From NCBI GenBank assembly GCA_009779895.1, contig WRBB01000003.1:1-64000 (forward strand): a stretch of DNA of 64,000 bases, given 5' to 3'. Position numbers and translations under genes: made by a program. This document shows positions 57,044 to 64,000 of this stretch, one piece after another. Numbering within the stretch: position 1 is the first letter of the stretch; every line of letters begins with the position of its first letter. The DNA comes from Lachnospiraceae bacterium. GTDB taxonomy: Bacteria > Bacillota > Clostridia > Lachnospirales > Lachnospiraceae. Under the pieces are notes generated by a model that worked only from the letters and a program-made list of their open reading frames with translations, was not told where the DNA came from and ran no database searches.

Positions 57044-57361
57044 CTACCATCTTACTGTAGTATGCCCTATCCACCAAGCCGAATCACGTGGCCAAGTATT
57101 ATTGGTAGCTCTTAACCTAATATGTACCCTAGAATTTACAATTCGTATAACACCATTTGACTCTCTTGTTACTGCTATAAGAGCACCAGTATTAATTTGT
57201 CCTCGTGCTTGATTTTGTAAATTATTAGGAAAAATCAGCGCATTCACACGAACTGTTGTATTAAACGCCGCTTGAACTGTACTAGGAAATGCAAGAGAAC
57301 CTGCAATCACTAGCATCATAGCTAAGGTGCCTAACAAAAAACTTTTACATCTTTTCTTCAT
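57044..57361 (-). CDS. Small secreted protein, bacteriocin-like candidate
   Basis: A 105-residue precursor. A basic start, hydrophobic core and TVQA-AF junction make a clear Sec signal peptide, leaving about 74-76 mature residues. The mature part is Asn/Arg/Val-rich and Cys-free and ends with aromatic residues (NTWPRDSAWWIGHTTVRW). I do not recognise a family. Size, a Trp-rich end, a strong AAAGGAGA site and the nearby FtsX-type ABC genes recall lactococcin-972-like bacteriocins, but the similarity is only general. A secreted structural or signalling protein is equally possible. Confidence 0.65.
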   Translation of the reverse strand: MKKRCKSFLLGTLAMMLVIAGSLAFPSTVQAAFNTTVRVNALIFPNNLQNQARGQINTGALIAVTRESNGVIRIVNSRVHIRLRATNNTWPRDSAWWIGHTTVRW

Positions 57362-57752
57362 AATCGTTCTCCTTTTTTAACCAAATTATTCTTTACATTA
57401 CAACATTTTTTTGTACCTCAAAATTGAATACCTATACTACTTACATCACCTCTCGTTTTACCTAATTTTATATTGTTTAGTTAATGTCAATCATCTTTTT
57501 TATCCTCCATTCTTTCCATTCTATAAATCTTTTGTGCCATTATTCTGCATAGAAGTGTTGAAGTTAAACAAAATTATTTTTTAGGACAGAAATATGATTT
57601 AATACAATTGTAGTTCTTTAAAAATAATGATGTTTGTAAGATAAAATTAATATAAATGAAACAATTTGTTTTGAACATACATTTTTATGTAACATTTATG
57701 TTTTTTATTCAAAACTTCTAGAAAAAAATGGGTTGTCAATTCTTTTTTTTGA

Positions 57753-57781
57753 ATTATATCAAATGCATCTCAAAAAGTCAA
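57753..57781 (-). promoter_or_regulatory. SigA-type promoter upstream of the secreted peptide gene
   Basis: On the minus strand TTGACT (57776-57781), a 17-base spacer and TATAAT (57753-57758). It points at the 105-residue gene, whose start is about 390 bases away, so it defines either a long 5' leader or a separate small RNA. Confidence 0.65.
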
Positions 57782-57901
57782 CTTTCAATCCTTTGTTTTG
57801 CATTTAATAATTGACTCCACTCTTGGAAGAATCACAATTTTCACGTATTTATTGAATTTCCCATCCATTTATTAAGTATCTCAAAAAAATATTATATAAG
57901 G

Positions 57902-57929
57902 AAGACGAAGCTCTTATGAGCTTCGTCTT
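57902..57929 (-). terminator. Rho-independent terminator of the ABC/two-component operon
   Basis: AAGACGAAGCTC and its exact complement form a 12-bp perfect stem with a TTAT loop, 15 bases after the response regulator stop. On the minus strand a T-rich tract follows. Confidence 0.85.
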
Positions 57930-57944
57930 GCCATTGTTCATCCG

Positions 57945-58562
57945 TTAATCCCTCTCATAGTAAATCAGTCCCAATTGTGCCCGATTCTTCACCTCAACTT
58001 TTTCCATAATCACCGATACATTGTTCCGTACTGTTCCATCACTCAAAAACAACTGCTCCCCTATTTCTTTGTTTGTCAACCCTTGTGCTACCAGACGAAT
58101 AATATCCTTTTCCCTTGCTGTCAAAGTTTCCAAAGCCGGATTCTCCGTCAATGTCAATTTTTTTAGCACATCTGTATCCAAAACACCACTGCCACTCATA
58201 AGTGTTCGCAGCTTCCCTGCAATATCCGCTATTTTATCGGTTTTTAATAAGTAACCATCAGCCCCTGCGGATAAAGCCTGTTGAATATTGGGCTTATCAT
58301 CAAAGGTCGTCAACATCATAATGCGAATTTCAGGATATCGTTGTTTGATTAAGCGCGTCGCAGCAATGCCGTCTGTGTTAGGCATACGAATGTCCATCAA
58401 CACCACATTTGGGTTTTCTTCTTTACACATTTCCACAGCCCTGCCACCATCTTCTGCTGTACCAACCACAGTAATATCCTCTTCTTTGGCAAGGGTCAAT
58501 GATAAGCTTTTTCGAATTAAAGCATCATCGTCTACAATTAACAATTTCATTTTTGACATCAT
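57945..58562 (-). CDS. NarL/FixJ family response regulator
   Basis: A 205-residue two-component regulator. The receiver domain has Asp11-Asp12 and phosphoacceptor Asp57 (VVLMDIRMP), with Lys in LLKTDK. The LuxR-type helix-turn-helix covers about 140-200 (LTAREKDIIRLVAQGLTNKEI). It follows the histidine kinase gene by 22 bases. The likely target is the palindrome ahead of its own operon at 62194. Confidence 0.93.
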   Translation of the reverse strand: MMSKMKLLIVDDDALIRKSLSLTLAKEEDITVVGTAEDGGRAVEMCKEENPNVVLMDIRMPNTDGIAATRLIKQRYPEIRIMMLTTFDDKPNIQQALSAGADGYLLKTDKIADIAGKLRTLMSGSGVLDTDVLKKLTLTENPALETLTAREKDIIRLVAQGLTNKEIGEQLFLSDGTVRNNVSVIMEKVEVKNRAQLGLIYYERD

Positions 58563-58584
58563 TCAAATCTCCCTACATCTAAAT

Positions 58585-59697
58585 TTATCCCACTTCCATT
58601 GACTTCATCGGAATCACACAAATCACCCGAAAAGTATTTCCCACATCTACGGATAAATTTCCACCGGTGGCAGAAACCCGATAACGTATATTCCGCAAAC
58701 CATTTCCCAAAGTTTCACCTCTACGAATGGGCAACTCTTTTTTATTTTCCGAAGTATCTGAAAAACCGGATACCCCGTCATTTTCCACACAAAGACGAAC
58801 AATATGTGGTGTCGCATCTAAATCCACTTTCACATAGGTCGCTTGCGCATGTTTCCCTACATTTGTTAAACTCTCATTCAAACAAGCTTCCAATACATTC
58901 CATACATAAATAGGAATCTTTAAGGTGTCTCCATGAACATGAAAATTTACTTTACATGCTGGAAATCTTTGACAGATTTCTGCCAAAGCATCCACGCCAA
59001 GAGCCGTTACAGCCGAAAAATTATGCACGGACTCTCGTATTTTATCTACACCTGCATCCAGACGTTCCAAAGCACTATCATACAGTTCTAAAACTTCTGC
59101 ATCTTCATGTTCCAGCAAATTTCGGATGGTTTGTAAGGAAATATAGGAGGCAATAATTTCATGTCCGGCATTGTCGTGAATGTCTCTGGCAATACGGGTT
59201 CGCTCTGCCACAACCGTCATTCGCTCCACCTGCTCCAAAGCTATGGTCAAATCATTTTGTAAATTTTCCAACTCATAATATTTGTTCGCTGACTGATCAC
59301 GTAGTTGCCATCTCTCTTGACGTTCCATCTCCCAACGTCCCAAAAAGAATCCGGACAAGCAGGATAATAACAAAACGACTATAAGCAAGGGCTGAAAATC
59401 AAAAACTAAGTATATCATTGCCAACAAAGCCCAGTAAACACCAAAATACATCGCAGAAAATAAGGGAAACACCAAAATATAAAGAGGCATATCCCAAAGA
59501 AAAGCTAACAACAAACAAGAAGCAATATCCACAAATACAGTCATTTTCCAATTGGGTAACCGAAAACGAAACAAAGTCATAACCACCAAAAACAAAGATA
59601 GGAAAAAGCCTGTTGCTTCACCACTTTGTATCCAAAGTGAAAACATCAGACTAAAACCTACTACATGGGATATATAAAAACAAACACTGGGTTTCAT
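58585..59697 (-). CDS. Sensor histidine kinase (HisKA_3, LiaS/DesK type)
   Basis: A 370-residue membrane kinase with about five to six N-terminal helices (1-125) and almost no extracellular loop, so it probably senses the membrane or the ABC transporter itself. The phosphoacceptor His lies in RIARDIHDNAGHEI. The ATPase domain has NESLTNVGKHA (N box) and GNGLRNIRYRV (G box). The start overlaps the permease stop as ATGA. Confidence 0.92.
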   Translation of the reverse strand: MKPSVCFYISHVVGFSLMFSLWIQSGEATGFFLSLFLVVMTLFRFRLPNWKMTVFVDIASCLLLAFLWDMPLYILVFPLFSAMYFGVYWALLAMIYLVFDFQPLLIVVLLLSCLSGFFLGRWEMERQERWQLRDQSANKYYELENLQNDLTIALEQVERMTVVAERTRIARDIHDNAGHEIIASYISLQTIRNLLEHEDAEVLELYDSALERLDAGVDKIRESVHNFSAVTALGVDALAEICQRFPACKVNFHVHGDTLKIPIYVWNVLEACLNESLTNVGKHAQATYVKVDLDATPHIVRLCVENDGVSGFSDTSENKKELPIRRGETLGNGLRNIRYRVSATGGNLSVDVGNTFRVICVIPMKSMEVG

Positions 59698-60401
59698 TGA
59701 ATCTTGCGACTCCCTCCATAAAGCAAATATGCTACGGAAAACAATAGCATTACCCCGATATCTAGCCCAAAATTACCGGAGATGTAGCCGACATCTAGGA
59801 CATTCGTCATGGCTCGTACCGCCCAGTATGGTGGGAAAATCGCACCCACGTATTCTAGGGGACCTGGGAATGCTTCCACCGGAAACGTCAGACCACCAAC
59901 CATAGCCACCAATAACAGTAGTGTTACAAATCCTGCCCCACTACTCTCCTTATCATTGGATAAGAAAAGGCTGTGCCACGCAAAAGACATAGTGATGGAG
60001 GCAATTGTAAGTACAGTATAACATAGGAATACTGCGAAAGAAAGGGCGGCTGTCCAGTCATGTAAAATAAAACCAAGTACGGATACAAGCATGGATTGAA
60101 TCACCAATGGTACCATAGAAGACAGCACATTTTCCGCAAAATATCGTCGTAATGTAATCGGTGCCGCCATGATTCGTACAATGGCTCCATCTGATTTGTC
60201 AACCAAGATGCTTTGACTCATCAGATATGCACCACTCATTACGACCATCATCAAAAGAGAAAAGGGACCCAAGCCAAACCCAATACCATTTTCTCGCCAA
60301 AAAGGTGGAAACACAACAATAAAGATTGGAAGTATACAATTGCAAATTAAAGACAATGGACTACGAATACCTCGTAATAATGCATAGCGAAAAATTGTCA
60401 T
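59694..60401 (-). CDS. ABC-2 type permease
   Basis: A 235-residue permease with six predicted helices, of the ABC-2/YhgE-like drug or lipid export type. It overlaps both neighbours by ATGA, so the two permeases and the kinase are translated together. The segment MSQSILVDKSDGAIVRIMAA is typical of ABC-2 permeases. The substrate is unknown. Confidence 0.87.
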   Translation of the reverse strand: MTIFRYALLRGIRSPLSLICNCILPIFIVVFPPFWRENGIGFGLGPFSLLMMVVMSGAYLMSQSILVDKSDGAIVRIMAAPITLRRYFAENVLSSMVPLVIQSMLVSVLGFILHDWTAALSFAVFLCYTVLTIASITMSFAWHSLFLSNDKESSGAGFVTLLLLVAMVGGLTFPVEAFPGPLEYVGAIFPPYWAVRAMTNVLDVGYISGNFGLDIGVMLLFSVAYLLYGGSRKIQ

Positions 60402-61177
60402 GCTTTTTGTCTCCTTCCCAAAATCAATACCAAAAATGCCAGAATCACTGTCATAGCTGCTAGGATGCCCAGATGAAATAACGCCTGACGCATATCATCT
60501 CCAACAGGACCTGCGTACAAGATACCACGTGCCCCCAATCCCAAAGGTGTAACATAATACATAATAAATCGGGCAACAGGACCATCACCAAAGTCTACAA
60601 ACAACCAACCGCTTAAAAACATCATCAAAAAACACATACCTGTGTGAATCCCAAAAGCCGCTCTTTTTGGTGCAAGAATTGCAATTAAACTGGCAATGAG
60701 CTGACTGGAAATGGAGACCAGTAAAAACAAAGGTATAACAACTAGCATATTACCCCAGTACACATCAAAAACCAAAGCGGATAAACCAAAAATCAAAATG
60801 CCCTGGATTAGGTTAAACACCCAACTAGACGCCGCTGCACCAATCAAAAAACTTTTCCCTTGATTTGGTGTGGCAAATAATCTCCAACGTACTTCTCCTC
60901 TTAGATCTTCATTAATGGCACGTAATATCAATTCACCTGCAAAAAATTGAAAGGAAACCATAAATAGTATGGTGATTGCGGTTGTGGTTGCCGTAAATTC
61001 AAAAGTATTGGTCAAATCAGCACCCACTTGCTCACCAATCAAATCAAACATACCTATATTCCCCATTAAGTTTAAAGCAATAAAAGCCATAGGTAGTGCA
61101 AGTAACACACCAATATTTACAAGGCTTGTAGCCTCTCTTTTAAAATAATGTTTAAAAATCAATCCCAAATTGCTCAT
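60398..61177 (-). CDS. ABC-2 type permease
   Basis: A 259-residue six-helix permease, partner of the next one. It has the ABC-2 cytoplasmic segment INEDLRGEVRWRLFATPNQGKSF after helix 2. The ATG at 61177 has GAGAGG six bases upstream and follows the ATPase stop by one base; the frame start at 61198 is rejected. Confidence 0.86.
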   Translation of the reverse strand: MSNLGLIFKHYFKREATSLVNIGVLLALPMAFIALNLMGNIGMFDLIGEQVGADLTNTFEFTATTTAITILFMVSFQFFAGELILRAINEDLRGEVRWRLFATPNQGKSFLIGAAASSWVFNLIQGILIFGLSALVFDVYWGNMLVVIPLFLLVSISSQLIASLIAILAPKRAAFGIHTGMCFLMMFLSGWLFVDFGDGPVARFIMYYVTPLGLGARGILYAGPVGDDMRQALFHLGILAAMTVILAFLVLILGRRQKA

Positions 61178-61178
61178 T

Positions 61179-62120
61179 TTACACCTCTCCCTCATCACGT
61201 AATTTCTTGCCTGTTAATGTCAAAAATACATCTTCTAAATTTGGTTTGTCTTCTGAGAATGATGTAACGCCACCATTTCGTCCGGCAACTTCCATGATAC
61301 GGTTTACATTGCCGCTACCGGCATTGGAAGTAATCAAATAATGATTTCCCTCAACCACAACATGCTTCACACCGGAAATCGCTTTTAGCTCTTCCAATAA
61401 AACTTGTGATGGAGCTACTGCATATAAATGTACCCTATCTTCATATTGGATACGTTCCATCAACTCATCAATGGTACCATCAGCGATGACACGACCTGCA
61501 TCCATAATGGAAATACGATTGCAAAGTGCCTGTACTTCTTCCATATAGTGGGAGGTATAAATAATCGTTGTGCCACGTGTTGCAATTTCTTTGACTGACT
61601 CCAAAATGTGATTACGGGATTGGGGATCAATTCCAACAGTAGGTTCATCCATAATTAAAAGTTTTGGCTTATGTACCAAAGAACAAGCAATATTCAATCG
61701 ACGTTGCATCCCGCCTGAAAATGTTTTGGGACGCTTATTCGCTCGATCACTCAAACCAACAAATTCCAGCATTTCTTTTACATTGGCTTCCAGTTCAGCA
61801 CCACGCAATCCGTACAAACCACCAAAATAACGTAAGTTTTCAATGGCAGATAAATCACTGAATACCGTAATCTCTTGGGTGACCAATCCCAACTCGCGAC
61901 GGGTGTCTAAGTTCTTAATTGTTTGCTTTTGACCAAAAACTTGAACATCACCTCTGTCTGCATTTACCAAACCGCAAAGTACACGAATGGCTGTTGTTTT
62001 GCCGGCTCCATTTGGTCCTAATAAACCAAGCACTTCACCCTCTTTGATGTTTAAGTTCAAATTATCTAAAGCGATATTATCACCATAACGTTTTACTACA
62101 TTTCTCATATTTACTAACAT
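61179..62120 (-). CDS. ABC transporter ATP-binding protein (DrrA/CcmA type)
   Basis: A 313-residue ATPase with a C-terminal extension typical of drug/lipid ABC-2 exporters. Walker A is GPNGAGKTTAI, the signature is FSGGMQRRLNIACSL, Walker B is LLIMDEPTVGID and the H-loop YTSHYME. First gene of the ATPase-permease-permease-kinase-regulator operon. AAGAGGT precedes the ATG. A palindrome 75-90 bases upstream probably binds the response regulator. Confidence 0.93.
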   Translation of the reverse strand: MLVNMRNVVKRYGDNIALDNLNLNIKEGEVLGLLGPNGAGKTTAIRVLCGLVNADRGDVQVFGQKQTIKNLDTRRELGLVTQEITVFSDLSAIENLRYFGGLYGLRGAELEANVKEMLEFVGLSDRANKRPKTFSGGMQRRLNIACSLVHKPKLLIMDEPTVGIDPQSRNHILESVKEIATRGTTIIYTSHYMEEVQALCNRISIMDAGRVIADGTIDELMERIQYEDRVHLYAVAPSQVLLEELKAISGVKHVVVEGNHYLITSNAGSGNVNRIMEVAGRNGGVTSFSEDKPNLEDVFLTLTGKKLRDEGEV

Positions 62121-62193
62121 AAGATTTACCTCTTTTCTTTAATTGTATTTCTTTTTTATGAGCTAAGTATGACACAGAAAAGAAATACACAAC

Positions 62194-62209
62194 AGTGACA
62201 TTCGTCACT
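62194..62209. promoter_or_regulatory. Palindrome likely bound by the response regulator
   Basis: AGTGACATTCGTCACT has perfect 6-bp arms around four bases. It lies 74-89 bases before the ABC ATPase start and just upstream of a poor minus-strand promoter (CATACT -10, no good -35). This is the layout expected for activation by a NarL/FixJ-type regulator. Confidence 0.55.
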
Positions 62210-62301
62210 AATCTGCGATTGCCTATAAGCTTTTCATATGTTAAGCTGATAAAAGTGTACATCTACTTTGAGAAAATATCACGAAAGGATAAGCTTATTT
62301 T

Positions 62302-63192
62302 ATGGAATTATGGTTTTTATATGCAATGGGTGCTGCAATTTGCGCAGCTTTAACCACAATATTAGCAAAAATAGGTATTCAAAATGTAAACTCCCATTTA
62401 GCCACTGCCATACGAACCATGGTCGTTGTCATTTTTGCTTGGCTTATCGTTTTTATCGTTGATGCACAACATGGTATCAGCACCATCCAAGGCAGGACAT
62501 GGGCCTTTCTTATCTTTTCAGGCCTCGCTACAGGTGCTGCATGGCTTTGTTATTTCCGTGCGCTCAAACTAGGTAATGTAAATAAGGTGGTGCCCATCAA
62601 AAAAAGCAGCACCATCTTAACTATGATTTTAGCTTTTATCATTTTAAACGAATCCATGACATGGTTAACTGTAATCGGTATGGTTTTAATGGGAATCGGT
62701 ACATGGCTCATGTTGGAATTAAAAAAGAAAAACAGGGCACTACCCCAGGAAGAAAAAATAGAAAAAACCAGCAAAAGCTGGCTCTTTTATGCTATTCTTG
62801 CAGCAGTATTTGCAAGTCTGGTCGCTATTTTGGGTCGCATTGGTGTGGTTGACATGGATGCAAATCTTTGGACAGCACTGCGTACTCTGATTGTAGTACC
62901 ATTATGTTGGCTTATGGTATTCATTGTAGGTAGCCAAAAAAACATGCGAACCGTCACACCCAAAAGCTGGTTTTTTTTGATATTGTCAGGCATTGCCACC
63001 GGCAGCAGCTGGCTATTTTTTTACCATGCTCTGCAAATCGGCAATGCCAGTCAAGTAATTCCCATTGATAGATTAAGTATTGTATTCACCATGGGCTTTG
63101 CAAGATTATTTTTGGGAGAACATTTTTCCAAGCAAAGCCTGTTTGGATTATGTTTATTAACAATTGGAACATTATTGCCTATATTGCTTTAA
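62302..63192 (+). CDS. EamA family (DMT) transporter
   Basis: A 296-residue permease with ten predicted helices in two EamA repeats (about 5-140 and 155-295). The repeats share wording such as WTALRTLIVVPLCWLMVFIV and ATAIRTMVVVIFAWLIVFIV, showing the internal duplication. The substrate cannot be told. It is divergent from the ABC operon with AAAGGAT upstream of the ATG, and its last 4 bases overlap the convergent permease gene. Confidence 0.85.
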   Translation: MELWFLYAMGAAICAALTTILAKIGIQNVNSHLATAIRTMVVVIFAWLIVFIVDAQHGISTIQGRTWAFLIFSGLATGAAWLCYFRALKLGNVNKVVPIKKSSTILTMILAFIILNESMTWLTVIGMVLMGIGTWLMLELKKKNRALPQEEKIEKTSKSWLFYAILAAVFASLVAILGRIGVVDMDANLWTALRTLIVVPLCWLMVFIVGSQKNMRTVTPKSWFFLILSGIATGSSWLFFYHALQIGNASQVIPIDRLSIVFTMGFARLFLGEHFSKQSLFGLCLLTIGTLLPILL

Positions 63193-64000
63193 ATCAATGC
63201 GTGCATTTTTTTCTGACGTATTATCATCAATGTCACAGCAAATATCGCAATGCCAAATCCTAGTTGAATCAAAATGCCCTGCCAAAAGTCTCCCATCATA
63301 TTACGATCTACTACATTTGCATGCCCAAGCATATCATTAATAGAAACATACCAATAGGTTGGTAAAAATCTGGCAAACGCCCGCATATTCTCACTAAATG
63401 CTTCCAATGGGATAAAAACACCACTTAAAAAGCCAAGAAACATTCCAACAACACTAATCGCTCCGGTCAAACCGTAGTAATTTGTAATGACATTTCCTAA
63501 TAAAAAAGCAATACCTACCGCCACAACGAGCAAAGCAAAACTATTGACAACGCGCAATGCATTGACGGTGGTTAACATTTCATCACCAAAAAGAAGAAAA
63601 GGCACTGCAATTAACATACTCCAAAGAGTCACCGAACCCAATACACATCCCAAGGCCAATTGCCCATTTTGCTTGATTAATGACATGGATGCACTTTCAT
63701 TTCTACGTGCAATCTCTTTTTTATTCATTACAAAGAATATCGGAGCGATAGCGGTCGCAATTATTGCCAATATCGTAAACGCTGCAAAACGGAAAAAATA
63801 TAACGCATTGTTTGGTGGATAATCTGCCAACATTTCTACCGTAATATGATTGTTTAAATCAACCATGGTGTTTCGCAAGGCATACTCCGGCGTAAAATCC
63901 GCATTGATATAGGTTGCCAGAGTGATCAAAAAGCTCTCAATTTGCCCATCTATATAAAAACCATTTATGGATTCCGGGTCTTTTATATTTTCCAAACGTC
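63189..64000 (-). CDS. ABC-2 type permease, 5' end beyond the window
   Basis: C-terminal 270 or so codons of a membrane protein; the frame is open to the window edge, and the TTG at 63995 is an internal Leu codon. What remains is an extracytoplasmic part (DGQIESFLITLATYI) followed by six helices, typical of ABC-2 permeases whose first helix lies before the large loop. It is on the minus strand ahead of the DMT gene and probably belongs to another ABC operon outside the window. Confidence 0.75.
   Translation of the reverse strand, partial: RLENIKDPESINGFYIDGQIESFLITLATYINADFTPEYALRNTMVDLNNHITVEMLADYPPNNALYFFRFAAFTILAIIATAIAPIFFVMNKKEIARRNESASMSLIKQNGQLALGCVLGSVTLWSMLIAVPFLLFGDEMLTTVNALRVVNSFALLVVAVGIAFLLGNVITNYYGLTGAISVVGMFLGFLSGVFIPLEAFSENMRAFARFLPTYWYVSINDMLGHANVVDRNMMGDFWQGILIQLGFGIAIFAVTLMIIRQKKMHALI

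Larger units (their letters stand above)
57362..57944. other. 583-base AT-rich intergenic region
   Basis: No gene of credible length is seen. It contains a strong minus-strand promoter at 57753-57781, implying a leader of nearly 400 bases before the secreted peptide gene, and the terminator of the response regulator gene at 57902-57929. A GGAGG-N8-ATG followed after five codons by a stop, around 57475-57505, may be a tiny leader peptide or chance. Confidence 0.6.

Noticed and set aside
57480-57545. Tiny open frame of 17 codons in the leader of the secreted peptide
   Set aside because: No ribosome binding site and AT-rich chance composition; too short to support.

Overview
The window looks like chromosome from a low-GC, anaerobic Gram-positive bacterium of the class Clostridia, most likely a Lachnospiraceae-type relative. 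The signs are the cysE-cysS-mrnC-rlmB-sigH string, the rplU-prp-rpmA-obg-yhbY-nadD-yqeK-rsfS string, a short HisG with a separate HisZ, a CxxCxxCx5C iron-sulfur flavoprotein, paired TIGR03960/TIGR03936 genes, and AGGAGG-type ribosome binding sites. No rRNA, CRISPR array, insertion sequence or recognisable prophage is present. The organism assignment is an inference from gene content and synteny.

Layout. 0.2-6.2 kb (+): cysteine biosynthesis and charging, rRNA/tRNA processing, SigH, a flavoprotein, an antisense tRNA-Thr(GGT), then CcdA and a TlpA-like thioredoxin. Alanine dehydrogenase (6.1-7.3, -) converges on the latter. 7.4-21.8 kb (+): one long cell-shape and envelope block (radC, MreB-like, mreC, mreD, PBP2, rodA, mgsA-like, D,D-carboxypeptidase, HlyD-like protein, yggS, sepF, ylmH, lspA, rluD, cytidylate-kinase-like). 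21.8-23.5 kb (-): tyrosine recombinase and lexA. 23.7-26.1 kb (+): a small accessory patch with an unrecognised membrane protein and an MFS transporter. 26.2-31.3 kb (-): TetR regulator, class B sortase, and a tightly coupled phospholipid operon (radical SAM, permuted-papain-like protein, PssA, Psd). 31.3-35.7 kb (-): ribosome and GTPase block under an L21 leader. 35.7-46.0 kb (-): hisZGDB, a HisF-like/HisIE fusion, two radical-SAM-linked genes, RNase G and aspartokinase. 46.0-56.7 kb (-): recU, a pseudouridine synthase, YgiQ, an RNA methyltransferase, a PASTA protein, a MacB/FtsX-type ABC exporter and a lipoprotein. 57.0-57.4 kb (-): a small secreted peptide. 57.9-62.1 kb (-): an ABC-2 transporter with its two-component system. 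62.3-63.2 kb (+): a DMT permease. 63.2-64.0 kb (-): a truncated ABC-2-like permease.

The most interesting part is 26.2-31.3 kb. Four genes joined by three successive ATGA stop/start overlaps place a B12-type radical SAM enzyme and a His-then-Cys papain-fold protein in the same translational unit as phosphatidylserine synthase and decarboxylase. A TetR regulator sits downstream, and near-identical 18-bp palindromes (15/18) lie at its own promoter and just before the sortase gene. This looks like an undescribed lipid- or envelope-modifying module; its chemistry cannot be read from the sequence. Other oddities are an in-frame YqeK-RsfS fusion that keeps an internal Shine-Dalgarno and start for RsfS, a methylglyoxal synthase homologue whose catalytic Asp is replaced by Gln, a HisF-like domain without its catalytic Asp residues fused to HisIE, an MreB homologue with an altered phosphate-2 motif, a PBP2 with a roughly 265-residue insertion, and an RNase G that ends before the usual CPxC zinc link.
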